DNA of 64,000 nucleotides from Terriglobales bacterium (GTDB taxonomy: Bacteria > Acidobacteriota > Terriglobia > Terriglobales > Acidobacteriaceae), in the NCBI GenBank assembly GCA_035543055.1, contig DATKKJ010000186.1, positions 1-64,000 on the forward strand, in the 5' to 3' direction. Under the pieces are notes generated by a model that was not told where the DNA came from, searched no databases, and was given only the letters and a program-made list of their open reading frames with translations. This document shows, one piece after another, positions 36,253 through 45,228 of the stretch (its first letter is position 1; each line of letters starts with the position of its first letter). Made by a program: the position numbers and the translations under genes.

Positions 36253-37638
36253 ATGCAGAAACGTCTTCTTCTCACCGTCCCCGTGCTCCTGTTGGCCATC
36301 GTTTTGGTTGGGTGTCACAAGGGCAAAGTCCAGAACCCGATCGCCAACGTCGATTCCAAGCAGCCCGACAAGGTGCTGTTCGACCGCGCCATGCAGGCCC
36401 TGGCCCAGCACAAGCACGACGTGGCCCGCATGACCCTGCAAACGATGATCAACACCTACCCCGATTCGGAATACGTCGCCCGGGCCAAGCTGGCCATCGG
36501 CGATAGCTGGTACGACGAAGGCGGCGCCGCCGGCTTTGCCCAGGCCGAGATCGAATACAAGGACTTCATCACCTTCTTCCCCAACATGCCAGAGGCGGCC
36601 GAGGCCCAACTCAAGGTCGCCAACATCCATTACCGGCAGATGGAGAAGGCGGACCGCGACTTCACCCACGCCAAGCGCGCGGAAGAGGAGTACAAGCAGC
36701 TCCTGCTGCAGTTTCCCGACAGCAAGCTCGTGCCCGAAGCCAAGCAGCGTCTTATGGAAGTGCAGGAAGTGCTGGCCGAGCGTGAGTTTCGCATCGGCCG
36801 CTTTTACTACCTGCGGCCCAACTACTCCGCAGCCATCGCCCGCTTGAAATCCCTGAGTGATGCCTACCCGCTCTATAGCGGGGCCGAAGAAGCGTTGTAC
36901 ATCCTGGGGCAGATCTACGAACAGGAGGCCAACGCCGCGCGCAGCAATCTGAAGGCGCCCGAGGCGGCGAAAGGCGCCGTGATCCAGGATTTCGAGAAGA
37001 AAGCCCAGGATGCGTACTCCCGCATCATCACCCGTTATCCGGTGACGCCCCGCGCGCAGGACGCCAGGAAACGCCTGGAAGCCCTCCACCTGACGGTGCC
37101 CACGCCCACGGAGGCCGCCATCGCGCAGAACAAGGCGGAGGAAGAAAGCCGGCAGCAACTGGGGCGCTTCGGACGGCTGATGATGAACCTCCATCGCCAG
37201 CCCGATGTCTCGCAGGCCGCCAAGGTGGGCGAGCCCACTCTGGTGGAGCCCAAGCAGACCGGCGCTCCCGAAGTCAATCGCGACATCACCGCTCTCTTCT
37301 CGGGCAGTCACGGGAACGCCTCGTCGCACGACCTTTCGGTGAGCACCGATTCGACGGCCACCCCCGGCCCCAATCAGCCTGCGCCTCGCTCCGATGCCGG
37401 CAATGTCGCGGAGCCTCCGCTTCCAGCCCCGCCGCAATTGAACCAGGCTGCGCCTGCGCCAAGCCAGGTCAATGATGCAGCCAGCGGCAAGGACTCCGCG
37501 ACTACGGGCGCGAGCGATTCGGCCGCCGCCGACAGCTCCAAGTCCGACAGCTCCAAGGATTCGAAAGAAAGCGGCAAGACCGAGTCCTCAAGCAAGAAGA
37601 AGGGCAAGAAAGGCCTGCGCAAGCTCATCCCGTTCTGA
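36253..37638 (+). CDS. BamD-like outer-membrane lipoprotein with long C-terminal tail
   Basis: The protein has 461 residues. A lipoprotein signal peptide ends at LVGC (Cys 21). TPR repeats fill about 38-290, beginning VLFDRAMQALAQHKHDVARMTLQTMINTYPDSEYVARAKLAIGDSWYDEG, the pattern of BamD/YfiO, which bridges BamA and the other Bam proteins in outer-membrane protein assembly. The usual protein ends near 250-280 residues. Here about 170 more follow, Pro/Ala/Ser-rich and finally Lys-rich (SSSKKKGKKGLRKLIPF). That tail may reach peptidoglycan or the inner membrane. bamD itself is likely but not proven. Confidence 0.85.
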   Translation: MQKRLLLTVPVLLLAIVLVGCHKGKVQNPIANVDSKQPDKVLFDRAMQALAQHKHDVARMTLQTMINTYPDSEYVARAKLAIGDSWYDEGGAAGFAQAEIEYKDFITFFPNMPEAAEAQLKVANIHYRQMEKADRDFTHAKRAEEEYKQLLLQFPDSKLVPEAKQRLMEVQEVLAEREFRIGRFYYLRPNYSAAIARLKSLSDAYPLYSGAEEALYILGQIYEQEANAARSNLKAPEAAKGAVIQDFEKKAQDAYSRIITRYPVTPRAQDARKRLEALHLTVPTPTEAAIAQNKAEEESRQQLGRFGRLMMNLHRQPDVSQAAKVGEPTLVEPKQTGAPEVNRDITALFSGSHGNASSHDLSVSTDSTATPGPNQPAPRSDAGNVAEPPLPAPPQLNQAAPAPSQVNDAASGKDSATTGASDSAAADSSKSDSSKDSKESGKTESSSKKKGKKGLRKLIPF

Positions 37639-37644
37639 ATGCCG

Positions 37645-37669
37645 GCGGGCGGAAACCGGCTCCGCCCGC
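37645..37669 (+). terminator. Terminator-like hairpin after the BamD-like gene
   Basis: GCGGGCGGA (37645-37653) and TCCGCCCGC (37661-37669) form a perfect 9-bp stem with a 7-base loop, seven bases after the stop codon. No T run follows, so it may slow or end transcription only with Rho. Confidence 0.5.
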
Positions 37670-37777
37670 GCAGTTCCATGGCGGGTTTAGGCGCTCTCCA
37701 GGCCGGAGTTTTGATTGACTTTGCCCATCCATTAACAGTAAGTTTTCTCCGCACCGCCCCCCGGTCAAGGAATCCCC

Positions 37778-39367
37778 GTGGCTCTAAAGGTCCTACTCGC
37801 CGATGACAGCATGACTGCCCAGAACATGGGCAAGAAGATCCTCACCGAAGCTGGATACGAGGTTGTTGCGGTCAGCAATGGCGCCCAGGCGGTGAAGAAG
37901 ATCGCCGAGCACAAACCCGACCTCGCCGTGCTCGATGTGTTCATGCCCGGCTATACCGGCGTCGAGGTCTGTGAGCGTGTCAAGAAGGCGCAAGAGACCG
38001 CCCACATGCCGGTGCTGCTGACGGTCGGCAAGATGGAGCCATTCAAACCCGAAGAGGGCACCCGCGCCGGCGCCGATGGCCTGGTGGTCAAGCCCTTCGA
38101 AGCTTCCGACCTGCTCGCCGCCCTCAAGAAGCTCGAGGAAAAGCTGGCCGCCGCGGCCGTACCTGCTGCCCAAGACACTACGGTCAAACTCCCGGTGGAA
38201 GAGTTCCAGGACGCCTCGTACGAGGAGTGGAAGGTGTCTTCACCAGAGACTGAGGCGGAAGCTCCCGAGGCCGCAGCCATCGCGGTCCCGCACGAAATGG
38301 CAGCCGCGCCCGCTTTCGGCATGGAGTCCTTCGAGGAAGCGGCGCCCGTCCCGGCCTCGATGGCCGAGACCCAGCCCATCTCGGCTCCTTCGACCGCGCG
38401 CACCACCGAACCGGTCGTTCCTCCGGATCTGCGCCCCACCGCGCCCATCACTCCACCCCCCGAAGTCTTTGCCGAACCTGCGGCCCGCACTACGGCCGAG
38501 ATGCCAGCCCCGCTGCAAGCCGCCGCTGGCGCTGCCGCCGCTCCTGCGTTGGCGGAGGAGCCGCCTCCGGCTGCGCCGGCTGCCGAGCACGCGGTCGAGT
38601 TCACCTCGCATCGCGTGGAGCACGAGGTCGACCACGCGCCCGCACCCGGCTTCGAGCCCACGGTCCGCCAGGAACAGATTAGCGCTCCATTGGGGCGTGA
38701 TCCCGGACTGGTGACCGACGCCGAAGAGCTCTCCAAGTTCGCGACCAAGTTCGGGGTCGAAGGGGCCGAGCCCATCCCGGTCGGCGTCGCCGCCGACATG
38801 CCCGGCCTCTATGCCGATAGCCAGGCGCCTGTCGCCGAGGCTCCGGCGGCCGCCGAGCCTTCCGCCGACGCTGACTTCGAGGCCCGGGTGGCTGCCGCCA
38901 TGGCCGGTTACGAGGAGGCGCCAACCACCACCATCGAGGCTCCGGCGCCAGCCCCTGAGCCGCCGCCGGCCGTCGCGCCGGAACTGCCCGCTGAGGAGCG
39001 TCCCGGAGTGGGCATGGAAACTGCCTCCTTCCTCGCCCAGATGCAGAGGGCGGTCGAGAGTCTTCCGGTCGACACCACTCCCCATGCGGAAGCTGCGGCC
39101 GAGGCGGTGCCGGTATCGCCACCGGCGCCGGCGCCCGAGCCGGTCGCCGAGAACGTGCCCGACCACGCTCTGGCCGCCGCCATGGCGGCCGCCGTCGGGG
39201 CCTCGGTGGAGCCGCAGGTGGTGGCGGCGGTCACACCCGCACCGGAAGCTACCCAGAAGATCGACCCCACACTGATCGCCGACATCGTGCACCGGGTGGT
39301 CGAGCGTATGAAGCCGGATCTGGCCGCCGAGATCGCCAGGGAGCTCGAGGACAGGCTGCGGAGATAG
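37778..39367 (+). CDS. Receiver-domain protein with long Ala/Pro/Glu linker and short C-terminal helix
   Basis: The protein has 529 residues from GTG 37778. The receiver domain (3-125) is complete: Asp 9 and 10, phospho-acceptor Asp 53 in LAVLDVFMPGYTG, Thr 82 and Lys 105 in VVKPFEAS. Residues 130-490 are a low-complexity linker rich in Ala, Pro, Glu and Val, with HVEHEVDHAP-type charged patches. The last 30 residues (IADIVHRVVERMKPDLAAEIARELEDRL) form an amphipathic helix like that ending several myxobacterial and acidobacterial single-receiver proteins. There is no DNA-binding or enzymatic output, so it probably signals by protein contact. No histidine kinase lies nearby. Confidence 0.9.
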   Translation: MALKVLLADDSMTAQNMGKKILTEAGYEVVAVSNGAQAVKKIAEHKPDLAVLDVFMPGYTGVEVCERVKKAQETAHMPVLLTVGKMEPFKPEEGTRAGADGLVVKPFEASDLLAALKKLEEKLAAAAVPAAQDTTVKLPVEEFQDASYEEWKVSSPETEAEAPEAAAIAVPHEMAAAPAFGMESFEEAAPVPASMAETQPISAPSTARTTEPVVPPDLRPTAPITPPPEVFAEPAARTTAEMPAPLQAAAGAAAAPALAEEPPPAAPAAEHAVEFTSHRVEHEVDHAPAPGFEPTVRQEQISAPLGRDPGLVTDAEELSKFATKFGVEGAEPIPVGVAADMPGLYADSQAPVAEAPAAAEPSADADFEARVAAAMAGYEEAPTTTIEAPAPAPEPPPAVAPELPAEERPGVGMETASFLAQMQRAVESLPVDTTPHAEAAAEAVPVSPPAPAPEPVAENVPDHALAAAMAAAVGASVEPQVVAAVTPAPEATQKIDPTLIADIVHRVVERMKPDLAAEIARELEDRLRR

Positions 39368-39391
39368 CGATTCCCATCAATTTCGGCCATC

Positions 39392-39418
39392 AGGGGCGCG
39401 CATGCGCGCCCCTTGTGA
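39392..39418 (+). terminator. Rho-independent terminator after the receiver gene
   Basis: AGGGGCGCGC and GCGCGCCCCT form a perfect inverted repeat with an AT centre, followed by TGTGATTTT on the plus strand. It separates the receiver gene from valS. Confidence 0.7.
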
Positions 39419-39458
39419 TTTTGGCTCGTAGCTCACCTCTCATGCTTCGAGGCTGGTT

Positions 39459-39467
39459 TGGTAATAT
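39459..39467 (+). promoter_or_regulatory. Extended -10 promoter candidate for valS
   Basis: TGGTAATAT fits TGnTAnnAT, 35 bases before the valS ATG. Predicted start is near 39474. No T-box stem or tRNA-binding loop is visible in the 134-base gap. Confidence 0.45.
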
Positions 39468-39501
39468 CGAAGATTGTCCTAAACCAGCAGGAATCCTCTG
39501 A

Positions 39502-42222
39502 ATGCCCCACGACTTGCCCAAAGCGTACGATCCCGGAGCCATCGAGGCCCGCTGGGCGGAGTTCTGGGTCCGGGAGAAGCTCTTCCACGCCTCGACCGAG
39601 GATGTGATCTCCGGCCGTGACGAGCGGGTCTTCACCCTGCTGCTCCCGCCCCCCAACGTGACCGGCTTCCTGCACATGGGTCACATGCTGGAGCACACGG
39701 AGAGCGACATCACCGTGCGCTGGCACCGCATGCGCGGCTGCAAGGCGATGTGGCTGCCGGGGACCGACCACGCCGGCATCGCCACCCAGATGCTGGTCGA
39801 ACGGCAGCTCGCCAGCGAGGGAGTGAAGCGCCGCGACCTGGGGCGCGACCAGTTCATCGAGCGCGTCTGGCAGTGGCGGGAACACTACGGCGGCGCCATT
39901 CTCGGCCAGATGAAGCGCCTCGGCACCTCGGTGGACTGGGGCCGCGAGTACTTCACCATGGACGAGCGTCTGACCCGCGCCGTCCGCGAGGCCTTTGTCC
40001 GCCTCTATGAGCAGGGGCTGATCTATCGCGGCAAGTACATCGTCAACTGGTGCCCGCGCTGCATGACCGCGATCAGCGACCTCGAGGTGGTGCACGAGGA
40101 GACGCAGGGCAAGCTCTACGAGATCCGCTATCCGGTCGAGGGCACGAACGAGTTCATCGTGGTTGCCACCACGCGGCCGGAGACCATGCTCGGCGACACC
40201 GCGGTCGCGGTGAACGCCAAGGATACGCGCTACACCCACCTGCACGGCAAGACCGTGCGCCTGCCGCTGATGGACCGGCAGATCCCCATCATCACCGACG
40301 AGTTGGCCAAGCCCGAGTTCGGCACCGGCGCGGTGAAGGTCACGCCGGCGCACGACCCCAACGACTTCGAAGCCGGCCTGCGCCACAACCTGCCGCAGAT
40401 CACGGTCATGGACGAGACCGCGCACATGAACGAGAACGCCGGCCGCTATGCCGGGCTGGACCGCATGGAAGCGCGCAAACGCATCGTCCACGACCTTCAG
40501 GAACAGGGCCTGCTGGCCGGCACCAAGGATTACGTCGTGCCGCTGGGCAAGTGCGACCGCTGCAAGACGGTGGTCGAGCCGCGGCTGTCGGAGCAGTGGT
40601 TCGTGAAGATCCAGCCGCTGGCGGACAAAGCCATCGAAGTGGTCGAGGGCGACCCGCCCCAGATCCGCTTCGTCCCCGAGAACTACAAGACCGTGTACCT
40701 GAACTGGATGCACAACATCCACGACTGGTGCATCTCGCGACAGCTGTGGTGGGGACACCGCATCCCGGCGTGGCATTGCCAGGACTGCCGCGAGGTAGTA
40801 GTTGCGCGCGACACGCCCGGCAAATGCGGCAAGTGCGGCGGCTCGCGCCTGGAGCAGGACCCGGACGTCCTCGACACCTGGTTCTCCTCCGGCCTTCTGC
40901 CTATGTCGGCGCTCGGCTGGCCGGACAAGACGCCGGACCTCGACGCCTTCTATCCCAATTCGCTGCTCATCACCGGCTTCGACATCCTGTTCTTCTGGGT
41001 GGCGCGTATGATCATGCTCAACTGCCAGTTCATGCAAGGCCACCTCCAGGGCAGCGTGCCCTTCCGCGACGTGTACATCCATGCCCTGGTGCGCGACGCC
41101 GACCGCCAGAAGATGTCGAAGACCAAGGGCAACGTCATGGACCCGATCGAGGTCATCGAGAAGTACGGCACCGACGCCGTGCGCTTCACCCTGGCGTCCA
41201 TGGCATCCCCCGGAACCGACATCGCCTTCGCCCCGGAGCGCACCGAAGGTTACCGCGCCTTCGCCAACAAGATCTGGAACGCCGCCCGCTTCATCTTCTT
41301 GAACGTGGACCGCGCCGAGCAGGCCGGAGTGTGGTCCCTGCGCCAGTTCCAGGCCGCCGGCAAGACGCCGCCGCCTGCCCCCGCGCTGGAAGACCGCTGG
41401 ATCTTCTCCCGCTTCCACCGCACCGTGCAGGAGGTCAACGACGCGCTGCTCACCTACCGCTTCCACGAGGCGGCGCACGAGGTGTACGACTTCTTCTGGG
41501 CAGAGTTCTGCGACTGGTACATCGAGATGGTCAAGCTGCGGCTGTCGAGCGCCGACCGCGAGGTCGCCGGCGCCGCCTTCGCCAGCCTGATGACCATCTT
41601 CGAAGGCGCCCTGCGGCTGCTCGCGCCCTTCATGCCCTTCATCACCGAGGAGCTATGGCACGCGGTGTACGACGGCAAGCCACCGCTGCGCTCCATCGCT
41701 CTCGCCGCCTACCCCGAGTCCGACACTGCCCGCCTGGACGACGCCGCCGAGACCGAGATGGCCATCCTGCAGGACCTGATCGTCAGCGTGCGCAACATCC
41801 GCGCCGAGCTCAAGATCGAGAACAGGCTGCGCGTGCCCATCAAGGTCTTCGGCGACGTTCAGGTGCGCGCGCTCATCCAGGCCAACCGGGAGGCCATCGA
41901 GAAACTGGCCAACGTGGAGGGCATCGATTTCATCTCCACCCACCTGGCCAAGGAAGCCGGCGCTCGCTCCACCGCCCGGTTCGATGTCTCGGTGGTGTAT
42001 GAGCAGAAGATCGACATTGCCGCCGAGCGCGAGCGCCTGCAGAAAGAATCGGCCAGGATCGAAGCCGAGATGGGACGCCTGCAGAAGCAGTTGGCCAACG
42101 AGCAGTTCCTGGCCAAGGCCCCCAGCCACGTGGTGGACGGGATGCGCAAACGCCAGGAGGAGCTGGAAGTCCTGGCGACCAAGCTTCGCGACGCCTTAAA
42201 GGTGCTGAGCTACTCGAAGTAG
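39502..42222 (+). CDS. valS: Valine--tRNA ligase
   Basis: The protein has 906 residues. It charges tRNA-Val and edits mischarged Thr. The class I signature PPNVTGFLHMGHML (HMGH at 58-61), the editing domain (TRPETMLGDTAVAVN, GTGAVKVTPAHDPNDFE), a Cys-rich zinc segment (CDRCKTVVEPRLSEQW and CQDCREVVVARDTPGKCGKCGG), KMSKTKGN in the catalytic loop, the anticodon-binding helical domain and a C-terminal coiled coil (AERERLQKESARIEAEMGRLQKQLANEQF) are all present. Length is normal. A repeat with GGGTACTG words lies between it and nadC. Confidence 0.97.
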   Translation: MPHDLPKAYDPGAIEARWAEFWVREKLFHASTEDVISGRDERVFTLLLPPPNVTGFLHMGHMLEHTESDITVRWHRMRGCKAMWLPGTDHAGIATQMLVERQLASEGVKRRDLGRDQFIERVWQWREHYGGAILGQMKRLGTSVDWGREYFTMDERLTRAVREAFVRLYEQGLIYRGKYIVNWCPRCMTAISDLEVVHEETQGKLYEIRYPVEGTNEFIVVATTRPETMLGDTAVAVNAKDTRYTHLHGKTVRLPLMDRQIPIITDELAKPEFGTGAVKVTPAHDPNDFEAGLRHNLPQITVMDETAHMNENAGRYAGLDRMEARKRIVHDLQEQGLLAGTKDYVVPLGKCDRCKTVVEPRLSEQWFVKIQPLADKAIEVVEGDPPQIRFVPENYKTVYLNWMHNIHDWCISRQLWWGHRIPAWHCQDCREVVVARDTPGKCGKCGGSRLEQDPDVLDTWFSSGLLPMSALGWPDKTPDLDAFYPNSLLITGFDILFFWVARMIMLNCQFMQGHLQGSVPFRDVYIHALVRDADRQKMSKTKGNVMDPIEVIEKYGTDAVRFTLASMASPGTDIAFAPERTEGYRAFANKIWNAARFIFLNVDRAEQAGVWSLRQFQAAGKTPPPAPALEDRWIFSRFHRTVQEVNDALLTYRFHEAAHEVYDFFWAEFCDWYIEMVKLRLSSADREVAGAAFASLMTIFEGALRLLAPFMPFITEELWHAVYDGKPPLRSIALAAYPESDTARLDDAAETEMAILQDLIVSVRNIRAELKIENRLRVPIKVFGDVQVRALIQANREAIEKLANVEGIDFISTHLAKEAGARSTARFDVSVVYEQKIDIAAERERLQKESARIEAEMGRLQKQLANEQFLAKAPSHVVDGMRKRQEELEVLATKLRDALKVLSYSK

Positions 42223-42246
42223 CTTGTTTGATAGAGTGTTTCCGCT

Positions 42247-42275
42247 GGGTACTGAGTCCCGGGTAGTGGGTACTG
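42247..42275. repeat. GGGTACTG word repeat between valS and nadC
   Basis: GGGTACTGAGTCCC, GGGTAGT and GGGTACTG follow directly. Reversed, it reads like the AGTACTCAGTACTCGG arrays at 48295 and 50843. Confidence 0.55.
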
Positions 42276-42279
42276 CTTC

Positions 42280-43158
42280 ATGGACTGGAATTCACGCCGC
42301 ATCACGGCCATTCTCGAGAATGCCTTGCGCGAGGACAGCGCCACGCGCGATGCCACCACTTATGCCTGCATCGATCCCTACCAGGCGGCGACCGCCACCG
42401 TGATCGCCAAGCAGGAGTGTGTGCTGGCGGGCCTGGGCGTGGTGGCGCGCATCTTCGATGTGTTCGCCGCCCTTGACGGCACCGTGAATTCCTATGCCGA
42501 CGTCACCAGCCATCCCGAGATCTTCGACGGCGTGCGCCTGCACAAGGGACAGAGCATCGCCGTCGTCCGCCACAGCGCGCGCGTCATCCTCTCCTGCGAG
42601 CGGGTCCTGCTCAACGTGCTGCAGCGGCTGAGCGGCATCGCCACCCTCACCCGCCGCTTCGTGGACACGATCGCCGGCACCCGCGCCCGCATCCTCGACA
42701 CCCGCAAGACGGTTCCCGGATTGCGTCTTCTCGACAAATACGCCGTGACCTGCGGCGGCGGCTTCAATCACCGGCTCGACCTCTCCGACGGCGTGCTCAT
42801 CAAGAACAATCACATCGCCCTGGCCGGCGGGATCGTCCCCGCGCTGGAGCGTGCCACCCGCAACCGCCGCGGCGAGCAGCCCATCGAGATCGAGGTCCGC
42901 AATCTGGATGAACTGGAGATGGCCCTGCAGCACGGCGCCGAGGCCATCCTGCTCGACAACATGACCCCCGAGACGGTCCGCGCCGCCGTCGAGCGGGTGC
43001 AGCGTCATTCCCGCCGCGTCCCCCTGGAAGCTTCCGGCGGCATCACCCTGGAGAATGTCCGCGCCTTCGCCGAGACCGGCGTCGATTACATCTCGGTGGG
43101 CGCGCTCACCCATTCCTCCCCCGCCGTGGATATGAGCCTCCGTGTGCTGCCCGCCTAA
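42280..43158 (+). CDS. nadC: Nicotinate-nucleotide pyrophosphorylase (carboxylating)
   Basis: The protein has 292 residues. NadC makes nicotinate mononucleotide from quinolinate and PRPP in de novo NAD synthesis. Motifs: REDSATRDATT near the N-terminus, LNVLQRLSGIATLTRRFVD, RILDTRKTVPGLRLLDKYAV, GGGFNHRLDLSDGVLIKNNHIAL, IEIEVRNLDELEMAL, ILLDNM, and LEASGGITLENVRAFAETGVDYISVGALTHS. It lies in a cofactor cluster with birA and coaX on the same strand; nadD is 8 kb away on the other strand. Confidence 0.96.
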   Translation: MDWNSRRITAILENALREDSATRDATTYACIDPYQAATATVIAKQECVLAGLGVVARIFDVFAALDGTVNSYADVTSHPEIFDGVRLHKGQSIAVVRHSARVILSCERVLLNVLQRLSGIATLTRRFVDTIAGTRARILDTRKTVPGLRLLDKYAVTCGGGFNHRLDLSDGVLIKNNHIALAGGIVPALERATRNRRGEQPIEIEVRNLDELEMALQHGAEAILLDNMTPETVRAAVERVQRHSRRVPLEASGGITLENVRAFAETGVDYISVGALTHSSPAVDMSLRVLPA

Positions 43159-43180
43159 GGCCGAACACCAGGCAGAACGA

Positions 43181-43236
43181 AGAAGTCAGATTGCAGAAGG
43201 TCTTACTTCTGCGATCTTCGATCTGACTTCTGCGAT
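43181..43236. repeat. Nested inverted and direct repeats between nadC and birA
   Basis: AGAAGTCAGAT (43181-43191) is exactly inverted at 43221-43231, GCAGAAG (43193-43199) is inverted at 43206-43212, and ACTTCTGCGAT occurs twice (43205-43215 and 43226-43236). The two stems can fold as one long hairpin. It starts about 20 bases after the nadC stop and shares the TTCTGCG word with the array behind birA. Confidence 0.7.
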
Positions 43237-43393
43237 TCCTTGATTTGCGGCGAATGAGTTTTGTTTTCTACCCGCCCTCGCGGATAATTCCTCCATCGCC
43301 AAGCACAACCCATCCCGCCCACCATCTCCGGCGCCGGACACGCGCACCGACGGCCACGTCGGCCGCATCGTCCGCCTGCTCGCCGACCACGCG

Positions 43394-44344
43394 ATGGTGG
43401 TGGTCAGCGGCACCAAGCTGGCCGCCGAGCTGGGCATCAGCCGCTCCGCGGTGTGGCGGTTCGTACAGCAACTGCGCGGGCTGGGCGTGCAGATCGCCGG
43501 CCATCCCGCCACCGGCTACCGCCTGGAAGCGGTCCCGGACCTGCTGCTCCCCGAGTTCATCGCGCCTGCCTTGAGGGGCACGATATTCACCGGATCCATC
43601 CACCACTATTTCCGGCTGGGCTCCACCAACAAGGCGGCCATGGACGCCGCCGCCGCCGGCGAACCCCAGGGCAGCGTCTTTCTCGCCGAGGAGCAGACCG
43701 CCGGACGCGGCCGTAGCGGACACGACTGGTACTCCGAGAAATCCTCCGGGATCTACGTGTCCATCCTGCTGCGCCCCGACGTCCCTCCGAGCGACGTCCT
43801 GGTGCTCTCCCTGGCCGCCGGGCTGGCGGTGCAGAACGCGGTCGAGCAGGTCACCGGCGTCTGCCCCGACTTGCGCTGGCCCAACGACCTGCTGCTGGGG
43901 AGCAAGAAATTCTGCGGCATGCTCACCGAGATGACCGCCGAGCCCACCCGCGTCCGCTATGTGGTCCTGGGCATCGGGCTCAACGCCAACCAAGAGAGCT
44001 TTCCCGCCGCGCTGACGGAAGCCGCAACTTCTTTGCGGATGCAAACTGGCCGCGACTGGTCGCGCGTCGAACTCACCGTGGCCCTGCTGCGCGCGCTGGA
44101 CCACGAGTTCCGCATGCTGCTGCCGCAGCGCCCGGGCATGGGCACGGCACCCGCCGAGGCCGCGATGACCATCATCCGCCGCTTCGAGGAGCGCTCCTCC
44201 TATGCCCGTGGCAAGCGCGTCCACGTGGAAGAGGCCGGCGGCTTCGACGGCGTCACCACCGGTCTCGACGACCGCGGCTTCCTCCTGGTGAAGGCGCGCG
44301 ACGGCCTGCGCACCGTGCTCTCCGGCGGCGTGCGCGAGCTTTGA
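43394..44344 (+). CDS. birA: Biotin--[acetyl-CoA-carboxylase] ligase
   Basis: At least 316 residues are present from ATG 43394. BirA activates biotin and joins it to the AccB lysine. Motifs are GRGRSGHDWYSEKSSGIYVSILLRP (biotin loop), RWPNDLLLGSKKFCGMLTEM, VVLGIGLNANQ and a C-terminal SH3-like domain. The N-terminal winged helix starts upstream of this ATG: RIVRLLADHA in the same frame fits the first helix, but no ATG, GTG or TTG exists there. CTG 43376 or a rarer codon may be used, or the helix may be shortened. Its HTH (KLAAELGISRSAVWRFVQQL) suggests it also represses transcription. accD is 3 kb away. Confidence 0.92.
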   Translation: MVVVSGTKLAAELGISRSAVWRFVQQLRGLGVQIAGHPATGYRLEAVPDLLLPEFIAPALRGTIFTGSIHHYFRLGSTNKAAMDAAAAGEPQGSVFLAEEQTAGRGRSGHDWYSEKSSGIYVSILLRPDVPPSDVLVLSLAAGLAVQNAVEQVTGVCPDLRWPNDLLLGSKKFCGMLTEMTAEPTRVRYVVLGIGLNANQESFPAALTEAATSLRMQTGRDWSRVELTVALLRALDHEFRMLLPQRPGMGTAPAEAAMTIIRRFEERSSYARGKRVHVEEAGGFDGVTTGLDDRGFLLVKARDGLRTVLSGGVREL

Positions 44345-44374
44345 TTCTGCGGCCTTCTGCGTTAGTCTGCGGGC
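44345..44374. repeat. Ten-base word array starting at the birA stop codon
   Basis: TTCTGCGGCC, TTCTGCGTTA and GTCTGCGGGC follow in exact ten-base steps, beginning on the base after the birA TGA and ending 11 bases before the coaX ATG. Confidence 0.7.
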
Positions 44375-44384
44375 TGCAAATCTT

Positions 44385-45227
44385 ATGCTTTTTGTCCTCG
44401 ATGTCGGCAACACGAATACGGTGGCGGGCGTCTTCCGCTCCGACGGCAACGGCGGATACCGCCAGCTAGTCGCGCACTGGCGCCTGGGCACCAACCGCAC
44501 CCAGACCGTGGACGAGTACGGTGTCCTGCTGCGCAACCTGTTCGCCATGGCCGAGCTCGAGCCCTCGGCCATCGACGGCATCATCGTTTCCTCGGTGGTG
44601 CCGCCGCTCGACAGCACTTTGCGCGAGGTCTGCCAGAGCTACTTCGGCTGCAAGCCGCTGTTCGTCGAGCCCGGGGTGAAGACCGGCATGCCCATCCAGT
44701 ACGACAACCCGCAGGAGGTCGGAGCCGACCGCATCGTGAACGGGGTTGCCGCCTTCGAGAAATACGGCGGCCCCTGCATCGTCGTCGATTTCGGGACCGC
44801 GACCACCTTCGATTGCGTCTCCGCCAAGGGTGAATACATGGGCGGAGTGATCTGCCCCGGCATCGGCATCTCGGCCGAAGCCCTGTTCTCGCGCACCGCG
44901 CGCCTGCCGCGGGTGGACATCCGGCGGCCGCAGCGCATCATCGGCAGCAACACCGTCGGCAGCCTGCAGTCCGGCCTGTTCTACGGATACCTGGCGCTGG
45001 TGGATGGCCTGCTCGAGCGCCTGCTCGGGGAGATGGGCGCGAACACCAAGGTCGTGGCCACCGGCGGCCTCGCCGCCCTCATCGGCAACGAATCGAAATA
45101 CATCTCCGCCGTGGACGACCTGCTCACCCTCGACGGCCTGCGCATCATCTGGGAGCGCAACGCGAGGAAGAAGACCGCAGAGCCTGCGGAGCCCACCGAG
45201 GCTAAGAAGAAAAAAGCCCGCAGCTGA
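44385..45227 (+). CDS. coaX: Type III pantothenate kinase
   Basis: The protein has 280 residues. CoaX phosphorylates pantothenate, the first step from vitamin B5 to CoA, and it links to panB at the start of the window. Motifs: MLFVLDVGNTNTVAGVF (phosphate loop), GADRIVNGVAAFEKYGGPCIVVDFGTATTFD, YMGGVICPGIGISAEALF, and TVGSLQSGLFYGY. The ASKHA-family fold is complete. The C-terminal tail (NARKKTAEPAEPTEAKKKKARS) is basic and extra. It follows birA at 40 bases across a word repeat. Confidence 0.95.
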   Translation: MLFVLDVGNTNTVAGVFRSDGNGGYRQLVAHWRLGTNRTQTVDEYGVLLRNLFAMAELEPSAIDGIIVSSVVPPLDSTLREVCQSYFGCKPLFVEPGVKTGMPIQYDNPQEVGADRIVNGVAAFEKYGGPCIVVDFGTATTFDCVSAKGEYMGGVICPGIGISAEALFSRTARLPRVDIRRPQRIIGSNTVGSLQSGLFYGYLALVDGLLERLLGEMGANTKVVATGGLAALIGNESKYISAVDDLLTLDGLRIIWERNARKKTAEPAEPTEAKKKKARS

Positions 45228-45228
45228 C

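Noticed and set aside
39368-39501. T-box or tRNA-sensing leader before valS
   Set aside because: The gap is short, holds a terminator of the previous gene and a promoter candidate, and has no T-box sequence or antiterminator.
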